A DNA stretch of 64,000 bases. Source: Yponomeuta sedellus. Its lineage: Eukaryota; Arthropoda; Insecta; Lepidoptera; Yponomeutidae. The DNA lies in assembly GCA_934045075.1 (NCBI GenBank), contig OW203726.1, positions 14,606,037-14,670,036 on the forward strand. The letters are read 5' to 3'. Position 1 is the first letter of the stretch; each line of letters opens with the position of its first letter. This document shows positions 42,732 through 53,408 of the stretch, in pieces. Position numbers and translations under genes: made by a program. The notes beneath the pieces were generated by a model, which worked only from the letters and a program-made list of their open reading frames with translations, ran no database searches and had not been told where the DNA came from.

Positions 42732-45409
42732 AACTATGTTTATGGAACGCCAATGGGCTGCCACACCACAGGGAAGAAGTCATATTCTTTCTGCGTAATT
42801 ATAACATTGATATAATGCTGGTCTCCGAAACACATGTTACAGAAAAAAAACTCCTTACGATTCCCAATTATTCTGTATATCACACAATGCACCCAGACGG
42901 TAAAGCACATGGGGGAACAGCTATCATAATTAAAAATAAAATCAGACATCATCAATCAGTGAGTTGGAAAACGGCTGAGCTTCAGGCCACTTCAATAGTC
43001 GTGCAGGATTGGCACAGCGATATAATTTTATCTGCAATTTATTGTCCACCTAGGCATAAAATCACCAAAGAACAGTTTTCTGACTTCTTCAACACGCTTG
43101 GACATCGTTTCATTGCTGGGGGAGATTACAATGCAAAGCACACCCAATGGGGTTCTCGATTAATCACACCTCGAGGGAGGGAACTTAAAAAGGCAATAGA
43201 CGCCCAAAAGCTCCAGACAGCTTCTTCGAGTGAACCTACTTTCTGGCCGGGGGATAGGAAGAAAATACCTGATCTACTAGACTTTTTTATCTTCAATGGA
43301 ATATCTAACAAATATATGGAGGTGGAATCCTGTGCTGACTTATCCAGTGATCACTCTCCTGTATTCATGAATCTAAATAAAAACATAGTTACCGTGTCGC
43401 ACCCATGCAAGCTTCACAACTCAAACACCAACTGGGAGGATTTTAGAGACATTCTGGCCTCGTCTCTAAATACCAACATACCCTTGAAGACTGAGACGGA
43501 AATAGAAACCGCCGTTGAATCATTTAACAGAACAGTGCAAAATGCGGCTTGGGCTAGCACCCCTATATCTAAGTTGGATAAGCAAGAAATTATCTACCAC
43601 CAAACAATTATTAATGAAGTTTCAGAGAAAAGAAGGTTACGGAGACTATGGCAAAAATTTAGGTGTCCTAAACTGAAAACATGTTTGAACAGACAGAATA
43701 AAAATCTGAAAGTCTTGCTAGATCGTGATAGAAATGACTCCATCCAAAATTATCTCATTAACTTGGATGCAACAATGGCCACAAACTACTCACTTTGGAA
43801 AGCGACAAGGAAACTGAAACAGCCAGCGAAAGTTACTCCACCACTTAGAAACAGAAATAGCAATTGGGCGCGTAGTGATTCTGAGAAAGCAGATGTCTTT
43901 GCTGACCACCTTTATAATGTTTTTAGCCCTCATCCTTATGAAGGTCCCATGGAACACTTGACACAGGTCGAAAAACACGTAGAAGCAGAAGTTACAAGTA
44001 CTGAATTACCAGATGTGAAAAAGATCACCAGGAAAGAACTTTTATCTATGAGAAGAAAAATACCCTGCAACAAAGCACCGGGGTACGACCTCATCACAAG
44101 TAGAGTCATCCGTGAGTTACCCGAGAATGGCATAACGTACCTCACTCTGTTGTACAATGCCATGTTGAGACTTAATTTCATTCCCACCCAGTGGAAGGTT
44201 TCCGTGGTCGTCATGATACACAAAACTGGAAAGCCAGCGGAGGATCCAAAATCGTACAGGCCAATAAGCCTTCTTTCTGTTCCCTCCAAATTATTTGAAA
44301 AATGTCTACTCTCTCGTCTCTACCCAGTGATAAATAAACATAAATTATTACCTGACCATCAATTCGGATTCAGATTCAATCACGGAACAATAGAACAGGT
44401 TCACAGGCTAGTCAACAGAATACACCAGGCGTTTGAAGAAAAAGAATATTGTGCGGCTACATTCTTGGACATCTCACAAGCTTTTGACAGAGTCTGGCAT
44501 GAGGGCTTGCTAAGTAAAATAAAGTTAAACTTCCCCACAAAGCTGTATCTTATCATCAAATCTTACTTGACGGAGAGAAAATTCATGGTTAAAGTTGGTG
44601 AAGAGCTCTCAAGTCTGCGCGTGATCAGAGCGGGGGTGCCCCAGGGAAGTGTGCTTGGACCAACATTATACCTACTCTTTACAGCAGATCTTCCAACTAA
44701 CGATCAAGCTACGTTCGGGACTTTCGCTGATGACACTGCTATCCTGGCAACACACGTCAACCCACAAATGGCATCTAACCTACTCCAACATTGCCTCGAT
44801 AATATATCTTTATGGTTTAAAAAGTGGAGAATTAAAGCTAACGAAACCAAATCTGTAAATGTCACATTCACCACACGTAGAAACACGTGTCCGTCAGTTA
44901 AATTAAATAACATAGAGATACCACAAGAAGACCACGTGAGATATCTAGGAATACATCTGGATAGACGACTGACCTGGCGCAAACACATATCAACAAAAAG
45001 GAAGCAACTGGGCCTTACATTGCACAACATGTACTGGTTGCTTGGACATAACTCACAGATGAGCCTCGACAACAAAGTACTTCTGTACAAGGCAATCATA
45101 AAACCAATATGGACCTACGGCATACAGCTGTGGGGTACGGCGGCAAACTCAAACATTGAAATCCTTCAAAGATTCCAATCAAAAATGCTCCGCATTATCA
45201 CAAATGCACCATGGTTTGTCACCAATGAGTCACTACATAAGGACTTACAGATCCCAACTATCAAGGAAGAAATCACACAAAGACTAGAGGCTTATAGAGA
45301 TAGAATCTGCAACCATCCGAATAAACTGGCAATCAATCTTTTGGATCCAAAAACTACTAAGCGGCGGCTGAAACGGAAAATTCCTCAGGACTTGCTAAAT
45401 AGTCAATAA
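42695..45409 (+). CDS. Jockey LINE ORF2: endonuclease and reverse transcriptase
   Basis: The frame is open from 42695 and runs to 45409. The first ATG is at 42815, but the conserved endonuclease start (LWNANGLPHH) lies upstream of it with no in-frame ATG, so initiation is probably coupled to ORF1 (reinitiation or -1 frameshift). Endonuclease: LVSETHVTE, AGGDYNAKHT, SSDHSPVF (intact SDH). Reverse transcriptase: SYRPISLLSVPSKLFE, AGVPQGSVLGPTLYLLF, FADD at 44723-44734. C-terminal thumb with KPIWTYGIQLWG, typical of Jockey. No RNase H. Uninterrupted. Confidence 0.9.
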   Translation: MNDQTNVKFNILKLCLWNANGLPHHREEVIFFLRNYNIDIMLVSETHVTEKKLLTIPNYSVYHTMHPDGKAHGGTAIIIKNKIRHHQSVSWKTAELQATSIVVQDWHSDIILSAIYCPPRHKITKEQFSDFFNTLGHRFIAGGDYNAKHTQWGSRLITPRGRELKKAIDAQKLQTASSSEPTFWPGDRKKIPDLLDFFIFNGISNKYMEVESCADLSSDHSPVFMNLNKNIVTVSHPCKLHNSNTNWEDFRDILASSLNTNIPLKTETEIETAVESFNRTVQNAAWASTPISKLDKQEIIYHQTIINEVSEKRRLRRLWQKFRCPKLKTCLNRQNKNLKVLLDRDRNDSIQNYLINLDATMATNYSLWKATRKLKQPAKVTPPLRNRNSNWARSDSEKADVFADHLYNVFSPHPYEGPMEHLTQVEKHVEAEVTSTELPDVKKITRKELLSMRRKIPCNKAPGYDLITSRVIRELPENGITYLTLLYNAMLRLNFIPTQWKVSVVVMIHKTGKPAEDPKSYRPISLLSVPSKLFEKCLLSRLYPVINKHKLLPDHQFGFRFNHGTIEQVHRLVNRIHQAFEEKEYCAATFLDISQAFDRVWHEGLLSKIKLNFPTKLYLIIKSYLTERKFMVKVGEELSSLRVIRAGVPQGSVLGPTLYLLFTADLPTNDQATFGTFADDTAILATHVNPQMASNLLQHCLDNISLWFKKWRIKANETKSVNVTFTTRRNTCPSVKLNNIEIPQEDHVRYLGIHLDRRLTWRKHISTKRKQLGLTLHNMYWLLGHNSQMSLDNKVLLYKAIIKPIWTYGIQLWGTAANSNIEILQRFQSKMLRIITNAPWFVTNESLHKDLQIPTIKEEITQRLEAYRDRICNHPNKLAINLLDPKTTKRRLKRKIPQDLLNSQ

Positions 45410-45558
45410 AACATAAGAGTTGAATTTGATGAAGCAGCTAGGCCACTGGGCTTACACTGCACACGCCACAGACAACACATACACAAATTGCTGAATGCCT
45501 TTAAAAGGCAGATTGCAAATGAAACCGGAGATAAAAAAAAAAAAAAATGTAAATAGCC

Positions 45559-47159
45559 AATAATTCTCTATCGAATGTACTGTATCGCCGTTGCGTCTCA
45601 GACAATGATTTAGAAAAGTATCCTAGTGGTCGCCAAGCACCATTTTGCCACTGCTGAAGCACAGCTCCAGCACAAGTATCGGATGCATCTGTGACTAAAC
45701 CTATCTGCCCTGTCAGCTGGGGATGCCATAACAAGGCAGCATTCTTTAAACTTTCTTTACATTCATTGAATGACTTTTTAGCCTTATCTGTCCACTGAAT
45801 TTTAGTTTTGTCTCGTTTTCGAGCACCGTGTAAATAAACATTTAGGTCTCTTTGGTACTCTGCAGCTTTCGGTAAACTGCTGCGAAAGAAATTTATCATG
45901 CCCAAAAATCGCCTTAGACTATCCACCGTTTCAGGGAGAGGATAATCTACAATAGCTTGCACTTTGTCTTCGGGAGGCCTTATGCCACTGCCCGAGATGT
46001 GATAACCAAGAAAAATAAGTTCGGCCTTACCGAATTCGCACTTTGCTACGTTCAATGATACTCCATAGTTATCTAGCCTCTCGAATACTGCTTTTAGATG
46101 TTCCCTGTGTTGTACCTCGTTGTCTGAAAATATCAACACGTCATCAATATATACAAAAACAAACTCTAAACCGTGTAAAACTTTGTGCATAAACCTTTGA
46201 AATGTTTGTGCCGCATTTCTTAAACCAAATGGCATTCTCGGGTACTCAAATAGACCAAAAGGGGTTATTAAAGCGGTTTTTTCAATATCCTTTTCTGCAA
46301 CTGGAATTTGGTGGTATGCTTTACATAAATCCAAACGGGTAAATATAACTTTGTTACCTAATAAACCTGTAAAATCATGTACACGTGGTATGGAATAACA
46401 ATCGGGTTTGGTGACTGCGTTTAATCGTCGATAGTCACCACAAGGTCTAATTTCTCCACCTTTCTTTGGGACTACGTGAAGTGGCGTGGCCCAAGGGCTC
46501 CTAGATGGACGACAGATACCTGTCTCTAACATGTAGTCAAATTCTCGTTTGACGCGCAGATAGCGATCAGGTGCGAGAGGTCGTGCTCGACTACTTAATG
46601 GTGGACCTGTGGTCTCTATATGATGTACTATATTATGTTTGGGTGGTGCCTTTAATGACAATGGTCGGGTGATATTTGGGTAATGGGTTAGTAGTTCATG
46701 ATATGGATCGGATGTACTCACGGTTCTAATGGTACCACTGTCACAACTTTCTATGCTCAGCCCGTTGATTGACAACTCGGTGACGCTGTCAATTATTCTG
46801 CGGTTGTGTAAGTCTACTAGTAACCTGTGGTAATGCAAAAAGTCTGCTCCTAGTATAGAAGTTTTTACGTTGGCGATGATAAAAGTCCAATTGAAACTGC
46901 GTCGCAAACCGAAGTCCAGGTTTATAGTCCGCTGTCCGTATGTGTCTATGGGCGTATTATTTGCAGCATATAGCTTACATACTTCGCTTGCGACGGAATT
47001 CTTCTTGCCCCTTGATGCAATCACCGAGATATCTGCGCCGGTGTCTACGAGGAATTTTTCTCTTGTGTTTCTGTCATATAAACATAGGCGGTTGCTAATC
47101 ACACCGACTTCCGCCATGGTCGATGTCGCCTCTAGTTTTCCTTCTGCCTCTTGGCGCAT
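45559..47159 (-). pseudogene. pol: CsRn1-like pol, 5' part (protease, reverse transcriptase, start of RNase H)
   Basis: Reads leftwards from 47159 to the LINE insertion; beyond it the frame runs on into LINE poly-T to a stop at 45501. Protease: FLVDTGADISVIAS. Reverse transcriptase: GEIRPCGDYRRLNAVTK, MPFGLRNAAQTFQRFM, VFVYIDDVLIFSD (about 46140). RNase H begins with GLVTDASDTCAGAVLQQ and is cut at DRELLAIY. It overlaps the short gag by 28 nt in another frame, consistent with frameshift expression before the LINE arrived. Confidence 0.88.
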
Positions 47160-47473
47160 GGTTCCTCACACTTTTGTGCTTTGTCTCCGTAGCGGTGGTG
47201 ATAATAACATAACCAATTGGGTCCTCCGTAATTGGCATGCCGACGTCCTCGTGAGTTCGACCGTGGCCTTCCCTTGGAGCTTGAGCGGTGTCGGTACAGT
47301 CGTCGATCTTGTCCTCGTCGAAGTTCCGCGATCTCGAGCTTCATCTTGCTTATCTCTGTTAGTACTAGATCTATTTTGTCACCGGCCTTGTTGGGGTTGA
47401 TTATTGCTTGCTCTTCGTCAGCAGTCCTTGTCGCCTTGCTGCTAGCCGCTGTTTCTTCGTTATTTGTAGCCAT
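47132..47473 (-). CDS. gag: CsRn1-like gag, short form lacking capsid
   Basis: 113 codons from ATG at 47471-47473. Only an N-terminal leader (MATNNEETAASSKATRT), a coiled stretch (DLVLTEISKMKLEIAELRRG), an Arg/Ser-rich segment and a CHCC-type zinc motif (CYYHHRYGDKAQKCEEPC) are present. The capsid region usual in this clade (KLPPFW... and following) is missing although the frame is intact, pointing to an internal deletion in the source element. The LTRs being alike by eye means the deletion predates or accompanied mobilisation, perhaps in trans. Confidence 0.8.
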   Translation of the reverse strand: MATNNEETAASSKATRTADEEQAIINPNKAGDKIDLVLTEISKMKLEIAELRRGQDRRLYRHRSSSKGRPRSNSRGRRHANYGGPNWLCYYHHRYGDKAQKCEEPCAKRQKEN

Positions 47474-47715
47474 TGTGAGCGGTATTTATAAAATCACGTC
47501 GGGGTCACCAGATATGCAGGCCTCGGGGCGCCCGCAGTTGGGTTTGCGACGAAAATCAAATATATTAAATTAAACTCAAAAATGCATATTCACTTCACGG
47601 CTGTATTTAGAAATCTGACAAATAAAGGAAAAAACTGAAAAGCGTAAAACTAAATTCAAATTACAAAAAATCATAAAATAAAATAAAATAAAATCCTCTG
47701 TAGAGAGCCGCCACA

Positions 47716-50621
47716 TTGACAAACTTCTAAAAGATAACGTTATCCAGGAGTCCTACTCACCCTGGAGCGCACCAGTCCACCTGGTTCCCAAAAAAATGGA
47801 CGCGTCTGGTGAGACTAAATATAGGATGGTTATCGACTACCGTCGATTAAATGAGATCACAGTAGACGATAAGTACCCTTTGCCCAATATAGCAGACCTA
47901 TTTGATAAATTAGGCAAAAGCTGCTACTACTCAACACTAGACCTAGCGAGTGGATATCACCAAATAGAAGTTGCCGAGTGTGATAGACCCAAGACAGCCT
48001 TCAGCACTCAGAACGGTCATTACGAATTTTGTCGAATGCCTTTTGGCCTCAAAACAGCCCCCGCGACCTTTCAGCGTACCATGGACAACGTCCTTCGCGG
48101 CCTCCAAGGTATACACTGCATGGTATACTTGGATGATATCATCATATATTCGACAAGTCTGCAGGACCATCTACAGAAATTGCGTAATGTGTTTGACAGG
48201 TTACGAGCGACAAATCTTAAGGTGCAGCTCGATAAGTCAGAGTTTTTCAGAAAAGAAGTTCTGTACCTTGGCCATAAGATCACCAAAAATGGTCTTCAAC
48301 CTAATGACGACAAGATCAGGGCAGTAATGAATTTCCCCATACCAAGGACCACCACCGAAATAAAGAGTTTCCTTGGCCTAATAGGATATTATAGACGCTT
48401 TATCAAGGACTTTGCGAAAGTAACACGACCCTTAACCGCGTGCTTAAAGAAACGTAATAAGATCGTCCTTGATCAATCGTATATCGATGCCTTTAACACG
48501 TGTAAAGAGCTTTTAACAAACGCTCCTTTACTCCAATACCCGGATCCGGATAAGCCATACATACTAACAACCGATGCTTCTGCGGCAGCCTTAGGTGCCG
48601 TTTTATCACAAGGAACTGAAGGCAGCGACAAGCCTATTGCGTACGCCAGTAGAACACTGAGCGATACAGAGTCTCGCTACAGTACAATAGAGCGCGAGCT
48701 TTTAGCCATTGTGTGGGCTACAAAGCACTTTCGACCATATTTATATGGGCGAAAATTCATTATTTACACGGACCATCGCCCTCTAGCGTGGTTACATTCC
48801 CTTAAAGACCCGAATAGTAAGCTTACCCGTTGGCGGTTACGTCTTCAAGATTTTGACTTCGACATTGTCTATAAAAAGGGCAAACAGAACACGAACGCGG
48901 ATGCTTTATCCAGGATTAAAGTAAACGCTACCGATTCAGACGACGAAGCACTTTCCATGAAAGTCAATTTGGACAAGAAAGAAAAAGCCCTTCAGGCCTA
49001 TCTTGGCGAGGTCACAGACCAAATAAAATCCTTAAGCAGTAAGCCAGCCGGCAATAGAAACTCTTCATCTACGATAACGATATCGGACGAATGTCGTACC
49101 GTGACAGCTAGCCCTATAACTATAACGGACTCTCTACCATCTGAAAAAGACGATGACAGTGTGGTGTATCCTGTCCCGTCACTTTCGAGTAGTGCCTCTG
49201 CCACTATCCATTCTGTGAGAAACCTTGAGTCGGAAGGAATCCCGATATTAAGTGATGCAATAGATACAAAGCCTAATCAAATACTAGTCCACGTTTGGTA
49301 TAAAAATGAACTACAAGTGCAAGACCTCTCCCGGGAAAAACAAAAGGTCTTACAAATTTTTATTCCATTAAATAACGATGACGTCATTAAACAGTTTTTA
49401 AAGGAGTACGTAAAAAGCAAAACCAAATACTTTATTTGGTTTGAATGTGATGAGCTCAGAAAACAATTTTCAAAAATTATCATACAGCTATTCAAAAAGG
49501 ATGCAGTTGATTTTTATGAGTGTACAGAGAGAGTGGTATTTGTGGAAGACGAAAAAGAGCAAAAGGCGATTATACTTAAACACCACGCAGGAAAAACATG
49601 TCACAGAGGAATAAAAGAAACCATGTTGAGAATCCGCCGTAATTATTTTTGGCACAATATGCAGGACACTGTTTCAGCAGTACTGAATGGATGTGATACA
49701 TGCAAGATGATGAAATATGACAGGCACCCCATCAAGCCAATGTTACAACTAACTCAAACACAAAACGCCCCTTTCCAAGAAGTCTTTATAGATCTCTTCT
49801 CCATAGAAGGTAAACATTATCTCACCCTCGTAGACGCTTTCAGCAAGTTAGGGCAAGCTTTTGAGTTAGCAAACCGATCAACCCCTGAGGTCACCCGTGC
49901 CCTTATTAAATACTTTTCATTCTACGGCACCCCTAAAAAAATAAGCAGTGACCCAGGCGCGGAGTTCAACAACGAGCTCATGAAGGAGCTAATGACCATG
50001 TATAAAATCCAGCTCCATATAGGTACACCCAATAATCCCAACTCCATGGGAATTGTAGAAAGATTTCACTCCACCATCATTGAAATCTACCGCCTAGCCA
50101 AATATGAACAAAAATGCACGGACGCAGCGTCTATAATGACCTACTCCGTCATGGCATATAACCATACTATCCATAGCGCGACTAATCTAACCCCATTCGA
50201 AGTAGTTTTTGGTCACACCGATTCAGGTAAAGTCTTTGACACTGAATTCGAGCGAAATTACCTACAGCAGATATTAAAGGATCACGCTAAAAGAACTAGG
50301 TGCTTATACGACCATTTGTCACAAAAAATATTACAGCAGAAGGAGAAGGTTAGACAAAAGAGAGGTGGAGAAGTAGAAGAAAATTTCCCCGAAGGCGAAC
50401 ACGTATTTGCCAAGTTAGTCAATAAAAGGAAAAGCAAAGATAAGCCGCGCTACCAAAAAGCCACCGTTACAGGAAAGGTAGAACACAACGTAGTCCCCGT
50501 AAAAATAAAGGAAAGGCAAACTAAAGTACCGGTTAAAAACATCAAACGTCCTCCACAGGTGCTGTTGGCTCGTGATGAGCATAATGAGCCTAAGCCAAGC
50601 ACTTCAGCTGCAAAGGATTGA
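47716..50621 (+). pseudogene. pol: Errantivirus pol, 3' part (reverse transcriptase, RNase H, integrase), separated from its 5' part
   Basis: The frame continues in phase after one copy of the TTGAC target site and stays open to 50621. Reverse transcriptase: YRMVIDYRRLNEITVD, MPFGLKTAPATFQRTMD, MVYLDDIIIYS (YLDD at 48126-48137). RNase H: ILTTDASAAALGAVLSQ and IIYTDHRPLAWLH. Integrase: zinc region (HHAGKTCHRGIKETM, CDTCKMMK) and core motifs FIDLFSIEG, SSDPGAEFNN, NSMGIVERFHS. The domain itself looks undamaged, but its own start is 8.5 kb away. Confidence 0.9.
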
Positions 50622-52326
50622 CAAAAACCCAGGGATCTTACCTGTTAAGGAAGGTCAAGCTGTCGTTCAGCGAGATAAGTGGTTAATTATTAAGGTATTA
50701 GACTTAAGTGGCTTACAGTATGATTTAGCTTTTAATGTTTTAAAATATAGTGAGTTTAGTAAGTTAGTTAACGTTAATAAGCCTCAATTATATGAGTTTT
50801 TAGGGTTAAAAACACAGGCAGATTACTTAAGTAATATAACAATTGATAAGTTCCAACAGCTTATACCCACGCGTCGCTTCAAGCGCTTTAAGCGAGGACT
50901 CTTAGACCCTCTGGGTTCTCTTGTAAAACTCGTTACAGGCAACTTAGATCACGCCGACGCTATCCGATATGACAACCTGATATCCCGTATGAAAACTCAA
51001 CAGACTTCCATGACAGGAAAACTTACGCTGGTCACCAAGGTGTTGGACAACTTCATAAATAGCACAACAGCTTTTAATCACAATTCAAAACTGTTAGATG
51101 AACGACTACGACGGGTGGAAAAAATTGTTACACAGCTTACAAGCAAGGAAAACAACTCTATGTACTCTACATATGTGTTAACCCTGTATAACCAATTTAT
51201 AAGTAACTTCCGTACTATCTACATTAAAATAAGTGAAATTGAAACTGCTATTGCATTCAGTAGAGTGTCTGTGTTACACCAATCGATAGTTAATTCAACG
51301 GAATTACTTGATCATCTCAAACGAATTTCCGAAACGGAAAATTTAATGTATGAGGTAGTTTTAAGTAATCTGATTAAATTCGAAGAATCCATAACTGTGA
51401 AATCCTATATGAAGGGTAATGAAATAATGTTTATAATGGAAATACCTTTAACTGATAACAATACGTATAACTACTATAAACTCTATCCCTTACCCATTTT
51501 CCATGAGCCCCAAAATAAGACCTTTATAATTATCCCTAAATATCCCTACCTTCTGGCAAAAAGTTCGACATACTTACCCTTTAACCAACCATGCAAGCGA
51601 ATAGCCGACGACCGCTTCTTATGCGCCGAAGAAAATCGAGTTCTCTACCCGAAGGAGACCTGTGTCCAGCAACTCCTGAGTTATGAAGACAACCTCACGC
51701 ACTGTCTCCAGGTTCCAGTACGTATTGAAGCCACAAAGGTACAACAGATCAGCCCAAATAGCTGGATATTGTATGCTAGAAAAAAGACCATGCTAACGAA
51801 GAAATGCAGCACCGACACCACACGAGAACATGTCCTCGGGACATACATTCTATCTATAGACGAACCTTGTGATGTATACTGCGACGACCTTCACCTGCAT
51901 CGTGAACGATCCTATGTAAAGAATATGGGGTATGCAAGAACTCCCATCATCACCTTACCCGAACTGAAGCCCAGTAACGTGCCTAGCATGCCCCCAATAA
52001 ATATGGAAGACATCAACTTGGACGAGCTGAGCATGCTCGCATACGCGATGAAGCAGAAGGACATCTTCAGTGATAGTGAAACTCATAGCGAAGTGATAGT
52101 GCATAGCATTAGTCTTGCTACTATAGTTTTATATGTGTTTTTAGGATTAACGATTGTATGTCTAGTAATATTTAGATTTAAGGTTCAAAGTTCCATTATA
52201 ACGTGCTGGCGAAATCACCAATGTCAAAATCCATCGGATGATTTCGCTCTTAAGGAGGGAGGAGTTATACAACCCCATCAACCCTCTACCAGTAGAGTAC
52301 TTACAGTTAGAGCTGACTCTGCATAG
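50575..52326 (+). CDS. env: Errantivirus env (baculovirus F-like envelope protein)
   Basis: About 583 codons from ATG at 50575, in another frame and overlapping the pol end by about 47 nt, so it would be made from a spliced mRNA. A basic furin-type site (RFKR, about 50875-50895) is followed by a hydrophobic stretch typical of the F-like fusion subunit (GLLDPLGSLVKLVTGNL). Several NXT/NXS glycosylation sites and paired cysteines follow. A membrane span lies near the C-terminus (SLATIVLYVFLGLTIVCLVI). The frame is uninterrupted; the last 64 nt lie inside the 3' LTR. No clear signal peptide at this ATG; the spliced mRNA may supply it. Confidence 0.85.
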   Translation: MSIMSLSQALQLQRIDKNPGILPVKEGQAVVQRDKWLIIKVLDLSGLQYDLAFNVLKYSEFSKLVNVNKPQLYEFLGLKTQADYLSNITIDKFQQLIPTRRFKRFKRGLLDPLGSLVKLVTGNLDHADAIRYDNLISRMKTQQTSMTGKLTLVTKVLDNFINSTTAFNHNSKLLDERLRRVEKIVTQLTSKENNSMYSTYVLTLYNQFISNFRTIYIKISEIETAIAFSRVSVLHQSIVNSTELLDHLKRISETENLMYEVVLSNLIKFEESITVKSYMKGNEIMFIMEIPLTDNNTYNYYKLYPLPIFHEPQNKTFIIIPKYPYLLAKSSTYLPFNQPCKRIADDRFLCAEENRVLYPKETCVQQLLSYEDNLTHCLQVPVRIEATKVQQISPNSWILYARKKTMLTKKCSTDTTREHVLGTYILSIDEPCDVYCDDLHLHRERSYVKNMGYARTPIITLPELKPSNVPSMPPINMEDINLDELSMLAYAMKQKDIFSDSETHSEVIVHSISLATIVLYVFLGLTIVCLVIFRFKVQSSIITCWRNHQCQNPSDDFALKEGGVIQPHQPSTSRVLTVRADSA

Positions 52327-52489
52327 CCACGTAAGCTTTCTTTAGAGATAAGGTGTTAGACCTAAGATATTCGTGTGACCATTTTAAATTAATACAGTAG
52401 CGCTCTCCGAATCGAGTGGACGTATTCACTAGTTTTATTTTAGAATTAATCTTTTTAAAAAGCTCCTTGGCTCCCATCATAACTTGTCT
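52263..52489 (+). repeat. Errantivirus 3' LTR
   Basis: Same 227 bp as 36280-36506, no difference seen by eye; preceded by the purine tract and followed by AGGT. Confidence 0.92.
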
Positions 52490-52493
52490 AGGT

Positions 52494-53403
52494 ACCTAGG
52501 TAAAGAAAAGTAAACAAAACCTAATAAGGAAAAATATCACGAATCAGTGACTTAAAACACTACTTACACATGGTAGGTATAGGTATACCATGAGACTTAT
52601 TGCATTTTTTGGAGAAGTGTTTACACCACCGTACCACACAGGACGGCATTTCTAAAAAAAATCTTTTGTGTCAAACTAGACTTATTGGCACTGCCTGCTG
52701 CCCGGCCCGGAGCGTAATGGCGGCAGAGTGTCTGACTTGGTGTATCTTTTGAGTTAGCTCGTGTATGTACACGAAAGTGTAGGACTAGGTTTGCTTCACA
52801 CCCTTTCAATGCGAGATGGCATCAGTCTTTTTTGACATCCGTGTTTGTGAAAGTTAAGCGGTCCACTCAAAGCCCGATCGGCTTTATACACAGAACATGC
52901 TTTATTATCTTTCTAGACTTTCTACAGTTTATCAGTAGTAATCGGGGGGCACGGCAGTGCCCCCGCCAAGTCGGGCGCGAAACAAACACTGCCGTACCAT
53001 CCTTTACTGCAACCATTTCGTCGCATTTTCAGGCCCCTATTTGAGAACCTCTCGATAAGACCAAAACGGAGAAATTTTCGTCATCCAGTAAGCTATAATC
53101 ACATACTTAAAATAAAAAAATTCAAGTCTGTAGGTCATTTAGTTCCGGAGTTAAGCGAAACCAAAGTTTCGCATTTATGACACTTCCCTTAAACTCAGAG
53201 AGCTGAAAGCTCGTGAGTTAGGGTTTAATGGTCACATAAAGGGAAAACTATAAAAACTAGGATAATCGAAGATCTGAAGTACCTGGTGACCCGGATTAGA
53301 AAACAAGAGCCCAACCAAACTATTAGAAGATAATTATTTTATACTTTCGCTCAAAATTTGGTCAAAATATGCATTGGAATAAGAGTGGCGGTGATACCCG
53401 CAC
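52494..53403. other. Intergenic repeat-like DNA, unassigned
   Basis: The GC-richer block at about 52930-53240 (GGGGGGCACGGCAGTGCCCC palindrome, then a stretch ending near GAAAGCTCGTGAG) resembles a dispersed moth repeat from memory, but I cannot name it. No gene. Confidence 0.35.
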
Positions 53404-53408
53404 ACGTC

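Larger units (their letters stand above)
41128..45546 (+). mobile_element. Full-length Jockey-clade LINE nested in the CsRn1-like pol
   Basis: 4.4 kb with a poly(A) end at 45546, flanked by ATGTAAATAGCC (41116-41127 and 45547-45558), a 12-bp target duplication that splits pol within RNase H. Two frames: ORF1 (Gag-like) and ORF2 (endonuclease and reverse transcriptase, no RNase H), the Jockey plan. This is the innermost and therefore youngest of three nested insertions. Confidence 0.9.
39166..47715 (-). mobile_element. CsRn1-like Ty3/gypsy retrotransposon nested in the errantivirus, itself split by a LINE
   Basis: LTRs of 203 bp (39166-39368 and 47513-47715), identical by eye; TTGAC duplicated outside. 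On the minus strand the LTR starts TGTGGCGGCTC and ends CCTGCATA. The primer site just inside (TGGTGACCCCGACGTGA, minus strand) fits tRNA-Trp, a hallmark of the CsRn1/Kabuki clade, as does the CHCC-type zinc motif in Gag. A purine tract AGAGGGGGAG precedes the 3' LTR. Pol is divided by a Jockey LINE (41128-45546). Gag is unusually short. Confidence 0.9.
36280..52489 (+). mobile_element. Env-bearing errantivirus (insect endogenous retrovirus, Ty3/gypsy), interrupted by a nested insertion
   Basis: LTRs of 227 bp (36280-36506, 52263-52489) in which I see no difference by eye; flanked by AGGT on both sides (36276-36279, 52490-52493). The primer site TGGCGCAGCCGGTAGGA directly after the 5' LTR fits the tRNA-Ser type used by 17.6, 297, ZAM and TED. 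A purine tract AAGGAGGGAGG precedes the 3' LTR. gag, pol and env are all present. pol is cut at 39165 by an 8.5-kb insertion and also carries an in-frame stop at 38677. Without the insertion the element would be about 7.7 kb, normal for errantiviruses. Confidence 0.93.
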
